In this document: positions 35,775 through 43,293 of the stretch, in pieces | Layout of the letters: the number at the start of each line of letters is the position of its first letter | How positions within the stretch are numbered: the first letter of the stretch is position 1 | Assembly: GCA_019638395.1 (NCBI GenBank) | Contig: JAHBTX010000002.1 | Location: 806,001-870,000, forward strand | Reading direction: 5' to 3' | Origin: Cyclobacteriaceae bacterium | GTDB taxonomy: Bacteria; Bacteroidota; Bacteroidia; Cytophagales; Cyclobacteriaceae | Length of the DNA: 64,000 bases | Translations under genes and position numbers: made by a program | Notes under the pieces: model-generated | Told to the model about the DNA's origin: nothing | Seen by the model: the letters and a program-made list of their open reading frames with translations, nothing else | Database searches by the model: none

Positions 35775-36620
35775 TTAATCCCAATGCAACCAGTTAAAGG
35801 AAGCCACCACACCGAAGGTGGTAATAAGCGAGTTGGCACTAACACGTTCGAGTGTTACGTTGTCGTTGTAGAAGAATGATTCCTTGTAATCGAAAAATTG
35901 AGCATAGGCAGTCAATGTAAATCTTCTGTTTACAACAGCCGATGCTTCAACCGTAATCCGTTTGCGACCGCCTAATCCAAACTTATCGTTTACATCGCGT
36001 TTTAAAAACCAATCGTAACTAAGCGTTAAGCGCGAATGGTCTGCAAGATTTTTAAAGGGTTCAAAAATATTTAAACCCGTTCCAAAAGAGAGTGCACCAA
36101 CTTCTCCGCCACCTATTCCATTATCAATTGCATCGCCATTGCCTTTGCTATCGGCTTTGGCAACTCCAATTCCTTCAAAGCCTGCTTGCAGCGAGGGTCC
36201 GATAAAATTTTGTTTGCCGGGTGACCAGGCTAATTGTCCGTATAAAAATTTATCGTTGAAGAGAAATCGCGAATCTTCACCGGCAGCCTTCCTATCTTCC
36301 CAGTCACGCAGTCTTGGCCCCGGAGTTTTCATAATGCCCAATCCCGCAAGGCCGCCCATTAATAACCCGCTGGCATCCATCTTATGCCACGCTCCTTCAT
36401 CATATTGTTCTTTGGTGAAGGATACTATTATTCCCGAAGCAAAATCATCGGTTTTGGTATTACCTATTATGTAAGCAGTTTTAAGGGAGTTAACCTGGTA
36501 GCCAATTCCAAAGGCTGCGTAGTTATCTTCCTGCGCAAAGCTTATGGTATTTAGGAAAACCAGCATCGCGCCCAGCAAAGCCAGGCGTGTTTTGTGGAGG
36601 TAAAGAAATCTGTTTGTCAT
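35775..36620 (-). CDS. Predicted outer-membrane beta-barrel protein, 281 aa
   Basis: After a signal peptide (through FLNTISFAQ, about residue 29) the sequence alternates hydrophobic and polar residues with aromatic girdles and ends in a strand finishing at Trp-Asp (VVASFNWLHWD), as in small outer-membrane barrels. No named family was recognised. Its 5' leader holds two perfect inverted repeats, at 36621-36650 directly before the ATG and at 36668-36687. It may be a target of the adjacent two-component system. Confidence 0.7.
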   Translation of the reverse strand: MTNRFLYLHKTRLALLGAMLVFLNTISFAQEDNYAAFGIGYQVNSLKTAYIIGNTKTDDFASGIIVSFTKEQYDEGAWHKMDASGLLMGGLAGLGIMKTPGPRLRDWEDRKAAGEDSRFLFNDKFLYGQLAWSPGKQNFIGPSLQAGFEGIGVAKADSKGNGDAIDNGIGGGEVGALSFGTGLNIFEPFKNLADHSRLTLSYDWFLKRDVNDKFGLGGRKRITVEASAVVNRRFTLTAYAQFFDYKESFFYNDNVTLERVSANSLITTFGVVASFNWLHWD

Positions 36621-36650
36621 GTTTCAATTTTTAGAAATCAAAATTGAAAC
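36621..36650 (-). promoter_or_regulatory. 11-bp inverted repeat abutting the start codon of the outer-membrane protein gene
   Basis: GTTTCAATTTT (36621-36631) and AAAATTGAAAC (36640-36650) are perfect complements around an 8-base loop. The dyad ends at the base before the ATG. In RNA it would form a hairpin over the ribosome-binding region; in DNA it could be an operator. Confidence 0.55.
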
Positions 36651-36667
36651 ACCGTGCCGGCTACTTC

Positions 36668-36687
36668 AATACGATGAACATCGTATT
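36668..36687. promoter_or_regulatory. 9-2-9 bp dyad, candidate response-regulator operator
   Basis: AATACGATG and CATCGTATT form a perfect inverted repeat with a 2-base spacer, 47 bp upstream of the outer-membrane protein start and 5 bp past the kinase stop. NarL-type regulators are known to bind 7-2-7 inverted heptamers, which this resembles. There is no T-run after it, so a terminator is less likely. Confidence 0.5.
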
Positions 36688-36692
36688 TGCGC

Positions 36693-38573
36693 TTAGAGTG
36701 GAAGGGTTGCCTTAAGGGTTATGCCAGCTTGTGATTGAATAGAAAGCTCTCCGCCTAGTCCGGTTACACGTTTTTGCATACTCGATAACCCAAAGCCACT
36801 ATGGGGTAAGTCGGGATTAAATCCTTTACCGTTATCGGTAATGGTTAATGATAATTGTTTTGCGGAAGCAAGGCCTATCTGTATGGTGATTTGAGTAGCC
36901 TCGGAATGTTTGTGCGTGTTGTTAACGGCTTCTTGGATAATGCGGAAAAGATGATTGGCGACCTGGGCTGTGATAACCTGCTGAAGGTTTGTTTTTACAT
37001 CAATAACAATTGGAATTTGAGAGCCGGTTAAAATGTAATCGCGCAGTTTAATTACAAATTCTTCCAGCGTGGTGGACTGGTGATTCATTAACCACACGGT
37101 TTTGCGAAGTTCGCGAATAGTTTCGGCTGTAAGTTTTTTTACATCGCTTAAGCGCGGACTCTCAACTTCGTTTTGCAACGCACCGATTGAAGCATTTACA
37201 AAAGTAAGTTGTGAACCAATGTTATCATGCAGTTCTTGCGAAATGCGCAAGCGTTCTTCCTGTAAGGCATTTTGTGTGCGGGCTTCGGCCAACTGTGCTT
37301 TTAGTGCCAGTTGTTGTTGACGCGCATTTGCATTTCGGTATAAAATAAAACCTGCTAATAGCAACACGGCCAATACGGCTAAGATCAAAATCAACTGATT
37401 ATCGCGTTTGCGTATTTCAAGTTCGCCTTGCGCAAGGGCTACTTTGCTTTCGGCCAGCTCGCGTTCTTTCTTTTCGGTTTCGTATTGAATTTGAAGTTCG
37501 CGTACCTGTTTTACTTTTTCGGTCTGAAACAAACTATCGCGCAAGCGCAAATGATTGGATTGATGCGTGAACGCTTCTTTGAAGTTTCCGGCTTTCCGGT
37601 GAAGATCCGACAGCAACAAATCAGCATCAGCTTCTTGTTGTAAGACTTCAGCGGCTCGTGCTGATTGAAGGGCCAATTGTGCTGCATTAATAGCTGCCTC
37701 TTGCTGCAAATTGTGGTTGTAAACTTCTGCCAGTTTAAGGTAACAGTAGGCCAACTCTTTTCGGTTATTGTTAGCAAGGTGATTTTTGATAGCCCGATTA
37801 AGAAATTGAATCGCTTCGGCAGTGTGGCCTAATTTTCCATGTGCAATGCCAGCATTTCCGGTGGCTACAGCCTCGAACCGAACGTAACCTAATTGCTTAA
37901 AAAGCTTTTCAGCTTGTAGGGAATAGTACAGCGCACTATCATATTGCTGCATGGAAATAAAAACCGAACCAATGTTTACCTGGCATACCGCGGTTTCATA
38001 ATCGCGTTTTAATGAAACAAATTTCTTCAGTGCTTCCCGGTAATTGTTGATGGAGTTTTGAAATTCGCCCATGCCTTTAAAAACAACACCCAGGTTTACA
38101 TTAACCAATGCCAGTTTTATTTCGCTGCCATGTCTTTTGTAAAGATCGTAGGCTTTCAGGTACGATTGTACGGCTTCGCTGTATCGGCCTTGTTCATCAT
38201 AAATAACAGCAATGTTGTTTATGGTGTTGGCCATCCCCAATGAATCTTTGAGGCGGGTTCTGATTTGTAGCGAACGTTCATCATAAGCCAATGCTTCGGG
38301 GTAGCGACTTTGAACCTGGTAAGTAATGGCCAGGTAGTGTAAGGTTTCGGCTAACAGTTCGGAGTCTGTTTCGGGTTGAAGGTTTAAGGCTTGCATACCG
38401 TACATGCGGGCTGTGTCTGCTTGTACATAGGCATAAGCATAACACAATGCATTTAACGTTTTGATTTTTGACTCGCCATCAGAAAGACGTAACACTTGCC
38501 GTAGGGAATCAACATCTTGTGCAAAAGCACTAAGACACACCAAATAGAATAACATGAAAGCACCCCTACTCAT
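36693..38573 (-). CDS. TPR-containing NarL-type sensor histidine kinase
   Basis: The 626-aa protein has a signal/anchor segment (MLFYLVCLSAFAQ), a periplasmic TPR solenoid (about 45-340), a coiled coil, one membrane helix (LILILAVLAVLLLAGFILYR, about 395-415), a HisKA_3 dimerisation helix with the phospho-His in ISQELHDNIGSQL, and a HATPase_c domain with N-box EAVNNTHKH and G1 DNGKGFNPD. A TPR sensor with HisKA_3 is typical of Bacteroidota. Its partner is most likely the NarL-type regulator at 34039-34683. The signal sensed is unknown. Confidence 0.92.
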   Translation of the reverse strand: MSRGAFMLFYLVCLSAFAQDVDSLRQVLRLSDGESKIKTLNALCYAYAYVQADTARMYGMQALNLQPETDSELLAETLHYLAITYQVQSRYPEALAYDERSLQIRTRLKDSLGMANTINNIAVIYDEQGRYSEAVQSYLKAYDLYKRHGSEIKLALVNVNLGVVFKGMGEFQNSINNYREALKKFVSLKRDYETAVCQVNIGSVFISMQQYDSALYYSLQAEKLFKQLGYVRFEAVATGNAGIAHGKLGHTAEAIQFLNRAIKNHLANNNRKELAYCYLKLAEVYNHNLQQEAAINAAQLALQSARAAEVLQQEADADLLLSDLHRKAGNFKEAFTHQSNHLRLRDSLFQTEKVKQVRELQIQYETEKKERELAESKVALAQGELEIRKRDNQLILILAVLAVLLLAGFILYRNANARQQQLALKAQLAEARTQNALQEERLRISQELHDNIGSQLTFVNASIGALQNEVESPRLSDVKKLTAETIRELRKTVWLMNHQSTTLEEFVIKLRDYILTGSQIPIVIDVKTNLQQVITAQVANHLFRIIQEAVNNTHKHSEATQITIQIGLASAKQLSLTITDNGKGFNPDLPHSGFGLSSMQKRVTGLGGELSIQSQAGITLKATLPL

Positions 38574-38642
38574 TCACTGGGCAAAATAAGCCTTCAACCT
38601 GCTGGTTGCAAACCTTTTAAATAACCGTGAAGTTAAATCGGG

Positions 38643-40616
38643 TTACTCTTTCGGCCACACATTATCTTTCACTTCGTTATCCGGAAAGCGACCGTTAGGA
38701 TCTAAGGTTATCTTTTTGATTTTACGATCGCCAAAAGTTAAGGTGGCATCGAATGTGCGCTTGCCATCAAACCAAACCGACACCGGCCAGGTAACAACAG
38801 CCGTATTGGCATCCAGCATTTTGGCGTTGTCCATTTTTTTAAGTGCAGGACCCTCGGCTTCAAATTCAACTTTCAACACAACGGGCGATGGCATCTCGCC
38901 TGCCTGATGTACAGTTACGATTGTTTTTCCCTTTGCGGATTTCACATCTTTGATAGAACCATTAACCGACTCGGTTGTCCACAACCAATAATACCAGAAC
39001 CACTCTAAATCCTGACCCAATTGATTGTTCATAAAGAATATATAATCCCAGGGCGAAGGATGTTTATAACTCCAGGTTTTGGTGTAAGCTTTCATGGCAT
39101 TGATCACCGCCTCATCACCCACAATGCCACCCAGCATCGAAAGCATTAAAGGTGTTTTTAAATAAGTCTGGTAACCATAACCAACTCCGGCATCATTTGC
39201 ACTCCACATCAATGGCGCTTCACTTTCTTCGCCACTCATGCGGCCATAACTTTGGCCAAGCCCATCAAGGTTGTAGGGTTTGCCTTCTGCATCAGCATCC
39301 GATAAGATGTTCATGTATTGATTAAAGCCTTCATCCATCCAACCATACCGCGTTTCGTTGGTGCCTAACATCATGGGCCACCATTGGTGTGCTGTTTCAT
39401 GATCGGCCGCACCTTGATTAGAATTTATTACCATTGGATATTCCATGCCCGCACTCGGTCCATCCTGAAGTGTAAGTTGTGGAAACGGATAAGGTGCCCA
39501 GAGTTTTGAGTAATACTCTAATGCATGACGTGTAATCTTGCCGGCTTGTTCAAAATACTTTGCACGTTCGGGCAGGTACACCATGTAAACAGGCACATAT
39601 CCTTTTTCAGGAATATTGGCACGAGTTGCTTTCCAGATAAAGTTTTCGGCAGTAGCCCACGCAAAATCGTTTACTTTATCGGCAACAAAATGCCAGGTTA
39701 GTTTTTCACCGGCAACTGTACGCGGTTCGTTTTCGCCAACCAATGTTATCTCTTCATCTGAATTGAGAACGGTTGCCAATCGCTGGCGGGTAGTTTCGGT
39801 TAATACTTCATTGGGATTTTGAAGCACACCGGTTCCACTTACAATCCAACCTCCGGGGGCGGTAATGCGCACATCGAACTTACCAAAGTTGTTATAAAAT
39901 TCAGAAGGCCCTAAGTAAGGGCTTGTTTCCCAACCGCGCAGGTCATCGTACTTGGCTAGTCGCGGAAACCATTGCGTAGGCTGAAACAATTTGCTGTCGA
40001 AGCGTTGCGTCATGCGATGGCCTCGACCATTAGTGCCTCCCGGTAGTTTGGTGTGCCAGGCAATTTCAAGTTCGGTTGTTGTTCCTGCTTTGATGGGTTC
40101 ATCTAAAATGAGTGTAGCGACTGTTCGGTTAAGATTGACTACTGCCAATTTTGGGGGTTCGTTTCGCATGGCCGGTGTTGCTTTCAGATCAACTTGTTTG
40201 CCTGCGATTTTAATACTGGTTACAACCATGCCTTCAGTAGTTTCAGCTGGAGTAGAAAAACCGCGCGGAACATCGGCCCGGAAGATATTATGATCGAGCC
40301 GGAGTACTACTGTTTTCAGATCGTCTTTACTGTTGTTATGAATGATAATTTTTTCAGAACCGGTAATGGTTTGTGTAGCTGGATCAATACTTGCGCTGAT
40401 GATGAAATCTGTTTCTAACTGCCAGTAATTGGGGCCGGGCTTGCCTGAGAAATCGCGCGTGCCGGCATCAAACGCTTTGCGAATGGAGTTAGTCAGGGGT
40501 ACATCTCTGCGGATGGCTCGAGTGGAGGTTTCGATTGATTTGCGGAGAGGTTGGGTTTGTTGAGTAAACCCTGACAACGAAGAGAGCAACAAGAGAACAA
40601 GGCAGTATAATTTCAT
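38643..40616 (-). CDS. Secreted M1 family metallopeptidase
   Basis: The 657-aa product has a signal peptide (MKLYCLVLLLLSSLSGFTQ), an N-terminal M1 beta domain and a catalytic domain. The catalytic domain has the substrate motif GMEY (in place of GAMEN) and zinc motif HETAHQWW-x-E with Glu 18 residues after the second His (WMDEGFNQY). It is a periplasmic or outer-membrane aminopeptidase for peptide scavenging. No C-terminal sorting domain was recognised. It lies 22 bp downstream of the RelE-like gene on the same strand. Confidence 0.93.
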   Translation of the reverse strand: MKLYCLVLLLLSSLSGFTQQTQPLRKSIETSTRAIRRDVPLTNSIRKAFDAGTRDFSGKPGPNYWQLETDFIISASIDPATQTITGSEKIIIHNNSKDDLKTVVLRLDHNIFRADVPRGFSTPAETTEGMVVTSIKIAGKQVDLKATPAMRNEPPKLAVVNLNRTVATLILDEPIKAGTTTELEIAWHTKLPGGTNGRGHRMTQRFDSKLFQPTQWFPRLAKYDDLRGWETSPYLGPSEFYNNFGKFDVRITAPGGWIVSGTGVLQNPNEVLTETTRQRLATVLNSDEEITLVGENEPRTVAGEKLTWHFVADKVNDFAWATAENFIWKATRANIPEKGYVPVYMVYLPERAKYFEQAGKITRHALEYYSKLWAPYPFPQLTLQDGPSAGMEYPMVINSNQGAADHETAHQWWPMMLGTNETRYGWMDEGFNQYMNILSDADAEGKPYNLDGLGQSYGRMSGEESEAPLMWSANDAGVGYGYQTYLKTPLMLSMLGGIVGDEAVINAMKAYTKTWSYKHPSPWDYIFFMNNQLGQDLEWFWYYWLWTTESVNGSIKDVKSAKGKTIVTVHQAGEMPSPVVLKVEFEAEGPALKKMDNAKMLDANTAVVTWPVSVWFDGKRTFDATLTFGDRKIKKITLDPNGRFPDNEVKDNVWPKE

Positions 40617-40638
40617 AGTTGGAAGATTTATGACAACA

Positions 40639-40950
40639 TCAGATTACTAATTTTTCAGGATCAAACCGGGTATCAAAAACAGTTGCTATATACACAACGC
40701 GATTTAATATTCGGTAAGTGTAGATGATTTTATAATTACCCTCAACAAGGTACCTATAGTCATTTTCATTAAGCTTTATTGGATCAAGCCTTGCACCGGA
40801 TTCGGGGAATGATTCAAGCTGGCCTGCTCGGCTTAAAATGCTTTCCACAATTCGCTGCGCTGCTTGCGGAGATTTTTCAGCTAAAAAATCATAGATAATT
40901 TCAAGATCATTCAGGGCTTCATTAGACCAGATGACCTGCGCCACTTTCAT
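40639..40950 (-). CDS. RelE/ParE family toxin
   Basis: The 103-aa protein has the ParE/RelE fold pattern: helical hairpin IWSNEALNDLEIIYDFLAEKSPQAAQRIVESIL, then GARLDPIKLNENDYRYLVEGNYKIIYTY strands and a VVYIATVFDTRFDPEKL end. The RYLVEGNYKIIY segment matches the ParE-type subgroup, which includes DNA gyrase inhibitors; activity is not shown by sequence. The ATG overlaps the antitoxin stop by four bases, the typical antitoxin-first layout. Confidence 0.88.
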   Translation of the reverse strand: MKVAQVIWSNEALNDLEIIYDFLAEKSPQAAQRIVESILSRAGQLESFPESGARLDPIKLNENDYRYLVEGNYKIIYTYRILNRVVYIATVFDTRFDPEKLVI

Positions 40951-41192
40951 TGATTGAATCTGGCTTTAAAGTAATTTTCAACAGAATCTTGCGAATGCAC
41001 GTTGCCGGAAAGTATATCCTGTTCAGATTGTTTCAGTTTTTGAGTCAATTGTTGAAGATCTTTCGGCATTCGTTGTTCATAATGATCCGTAATTGAATCT
41101 TTTTTTAAAGCTTCAATTTTTTTAATTAGTTTTTCATCCTGTAATCGTGTCAGCCATTCAATCAATTCTATCTTCTTTACAGCAATATCCAT
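40947..41192 (-). CDS. Antitoxin partner of the RelE/ParE toxin
   Basis: The 81-aa product is helical and charged (MDIAVKKIELIEWLTRLQDE, then KLIKKIEALKKDS) with a disordered C terminus ending NYFKARFNQ, as expected of a toxin-neutralising tail. The N terminus is not an obvious ribbon-helix-helix or HTH domain. A TTG start at 41213 was rejected because it overlaps a TATATTTG promoter element; the ATG at 41192 follows it by a short leader. Antitoxin assignment rests on size and context. Confidence 0.75.
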   Translation of the reverse strand: MDIAVKKIELIEWLTRLQDEKLIKKIEALKKDSITDHYEQRMPKDLQQLTQKLKQSEQDILSGNVHSQDSVENYFKARFNQ

Positions 41193-41210
41193 AATAATAT
41201 TTTTGATATT

Positions 41211-41218
41211 CAAATATA
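41211..41218 (-). promoter_or_regulatory. Putative -7 element for toxin-antitoxin operon
   Basis: TATATTTG on the minus strand fits TAnnTTTG. Transcription would start near 41204, about 12 nt before the antitoxin ATG. No good -33 TTTG was found. Confidence 0.4.
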
Positions 41219-41277
41219 CTTAATTCTTCCTTTTTTTGTCAGATACCTCTTGATACAAGACTGATACACTTATTGTA

Positions 41278-41285
41278 TAACTTTG
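41278..41285 (+). promoter_or_regulatory. Putative -7 element for first M20 gene
   Basis: TAACTTTG fits TAnnTTTG, 23 bp before the ATG at 41309. A TTG at 41250-41252 is 25 bp upstream, longer than usual for a -33 element. Confidence 0.35.
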
Positions 41286-41308
41286 GTTTCTAAAATCCTG
41301 AATCCATT

Positions 41309-42604
41309 ATGATTAGAATTATACTCACTCTAATATATTTTAGTTTTTCCACTATCGCGGCCATTGCCCAATCAAAAACCGATGCCGAAGCAAAAGCATT
41401 GGAACCAAAACTAATAGAACTACGAAGGTACTTTCACCAAACACCCGAACTCTCCAATAGAGAAATTAAAACAAGCGCAAAAATTGTTGAGCATTTAAAG
41501 TCGCTAGGACTTGAAGTACAATACCCTGTGGCCAAAACTGGTGTGGTTGCTTTATTGAAAGGTGCAAAGCCAGGACCGGTAGTAGCGCTGCGTGCTGATA
41601 TGGATGCATTGCCCATCACCGAACGAAACGGTTTACCATTCGCCTCTAAGGTTGTAGCCGACTTTGGTGGACAACAAACCGGAGTAATGCATGCGTGTGG
41701 CCACGATGCACACATGGCTATCTTATTGATCGCAGCTGAAATCTTAACCAAACACAAAGCTGAACTGAAGGGCACTGTTAAATTTATTTTTCAACCAGCA
41801 GAAGAAGGAGCACCTGCTGACGAGTGGCCCGGTGGTGCAGAGTTGATGGTGAAAGAAGGTGTGTTAGAAAATCCTAAAGTAGATGCCATTTTTGGTTTGC
41901 ACATTCAATCGTTGCTCCCTTCCGGACAAATTGCCTATCGCAGCGGAGGTTTAATGGCTTCGGTGGATGGCGTGGATATAAAAGTGAAAGGCAAAGGTGC
42001 GCATGGTGCCACTCCGTGGGATAGTGTAGATCCGATTGTAGTAGCTGCACAGATTGTTCAAGGTCTTCAAACTATAGTAAGCCGCCAGACCGAATTAACA
42101 AAAGCCGGAGCAGTAATTACCATTGGCAATATGCATGCGGGAGTGCGCAGAAACATCATCCCGGAAACGGCAACGTTGGAAGGTACTATCCGCGCGTTTG
42201 ACGATGCCATGCAAAAGAAGATACACGAGAAAATAAAAGTTACGGCCGAGAAGATTGCCGAGAGTGCCGGTGCAACAGCCGATGTAAACATTCTGGTGAT
42301 GTATCCGGCAACGGTAAACCACGAAGCGCTTACAAACAAAATGGTGCCCTCTTTGGTGCGGGCCGCAGGTCAGCAAAATGTGGTGATAACACAACCTGTT
42401 ACCATGGCCGAAGACTTTTCATTTTATCAGCGCGAAGTGCCCGGCTTCTTTTTCTTTTTGGGTGCATATCCGGCTCAGATGAATTTAACATCGCAACCTA
42501 CACACCACACAGCCGATTTTATGCTTGATGAAGCTGCTATGGTTACGGGTGTAAGAGCATTGGTAAATTTAACGTTGGATTATATGGAAAGTGCCAAAAA
42601 GTAA
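41309..42604 (+). CDS. Secreted M20 family amidohydrolase, paralogue 1
   Basis: The 431-aa protein has a signal peptide (to about AAIAQ) and the HipO/N-acyl-amino-acid amidohydrolase layout. Metal-binding sites are HACGHDAHM and PAEEGAP, with LHIQS, a dimerisation domain starting near KGKGAHGATPWDS, and the C-terminal HHTADF. It hydrolyses N-acyl or N-carbamoyl amino acids or dipeptides. The gene at 43294-44592 is a close paralogue in the same order of motifs. The MNT-HEPN pair lies between them. Confidence 0.93.
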   Translation: MIRIILTLIYFSFSTIAAIAQSKTDAEAKALEPKLIELRRYFHQTPELSNREIKTSAKIVEHLKSLGLEVQYPVAKTGVVALLKGAKPGPVVALRADMDALPITERNGLPFASKVVADFGGQQTGVMHACGHDAHMAILLIAAEILTKHKAELKGTVKFIFQPAEEGAPADEWPGGAELMVKEGVLENPKVDAIFGLHIQSLLPSGQIAYRSGGLMASVDGVDIKVKGKGAHGATPWDSVDPIVVAAQIVQGLQTIVSRQTELTKAGAVITIGNMHAGVRRNIIPETATLEGTIRAFDDAMQKKIHEKIKVTAEKIAESAGATADVNILVMYPATVNHEALTNKMVPSLVRAAGQQNVVITQPVTMAEDFSFYQREVPGFFFFLGAYPAQMNLTSQPTHHTADFMLDEAAMVTGVRALVNLTLDYMESAKK

Positions 42605-42630
42605 GAGTACTTTTTTAACTAAATTTGAAC

Positions 42631-42936
42631 ATGGTAAAGCTATTGAGCGACAAATTACCGGCTGTGGTTCAGCTGCTAAAGAAGCATAAGGTTAAAAGAG
42701 CTTATGCATTTGGCTCAGCCGTTGACGGAAACTTTACTACCGCCAGTGATATTGATTTATTAATTGCATTTGAAGATAATCTTGATCCGGTTGAATACGG
42801 AGTACAATACTTTGAATTGGCTGATCAACTAGAGTTGCTTTTAAATCGTCCCGTTGATTTGGTTACAGAGCTCTCATTAAAAAATCCCTACTTTATTTCA
42901 AGTATTAATAAATCAAAGGTTCCATTGTATGAATAA
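42631..42936 (+). CDS. MNT-type minimal nucleotidyltransferase (antitoxin of MNT-HEPN pair)
   Basis: The 101-aa protein has the pol-beta fold signature: Gly28-Ser29 (AFGSAVDG) and Asp40-x-Asp42 (SDIDLLIAF). In MNT-HEPN (MntA-HepT) systems this protein AMPylates the HEPN toxin and so inactivates it. The ATG at 42631 was preferred to the TTG at 42625. Its 3' end overlaps the HEPN gene by eight bases. Confidence 0.88.
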   Translation: MVKLLSDKLPAVVQLLKKHKVKRAYAFGSAVDGNFTTASDIDLLIAFEDNLDPVEYGVQYFELADQLELLLNRPVDLVTELSLKNPYFISSINKSKVPLYE

Positions 42937-43257
42937 TCAAATCAAGAAGTCGTTAACTGACATTTTGATTTGTATTGATGGAATCAATTTTCACCTTCAA
43001 GGAAAACAGGATTTTATTTGGTACTCAAATTCAATTACTGTAAAACGTGCTGTAGAAAGAGAGTTAAGTATTATTGGCGAGGCAGTGAGTAGAGTACTAA
43101 AATCCGATAAAAGCTTTCCATTAAGTAAAGCACCCGAAATAATTGCATTTCGGAATAGGTAATCCATGCATATGATGCGGTGGATGATAATTTAGTGTGG
43201 AAGATTATTGTAAAGGATATACCCGTTCTTCAGCGTGAAATACTCGCCTTGATGTAA
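42929..43257 (+). pseudogene. HEPN (HepT-like) toxin gene with frameshift at the catalytic motif
   Basis: The frame starting at 42929 gives 77 residues of a DUF86/HEPN protein and stops at 43162 right after FRNR. The next frame continues in register with HAYDAVDDNLVWKIIVKDIP and ends at 43257. Adding one base near 43158-43160 restores a 109-aa protein with the Rx4H motif reading RNRVIHAYD. The catalytic His is therefore lost in the read frame. Possible causes are a real inactivating mutation, a base error or (unlikely) recoding; no slippery heptamer is evident. It overlaps the MNT gene, as usual for this pair. Confidence 0.88.
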
Positions 43258-43293
43258 GGAAAAACACGTATTAAAAATATTAACCCTCAACCC

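Noticed and set aside
35750-35845. Upstream extension of the 333-aa secreted protein
   Set aside because: It would overlap the barrel gene and hide the signal peptide that starts at 35749.
42929-43257. Programmed frameshifting in the HEPN gene
   Set aside because: No slippery heptamer or downstream structure is evident at CGGAATAGGTAAT; a simple base loss explains it.
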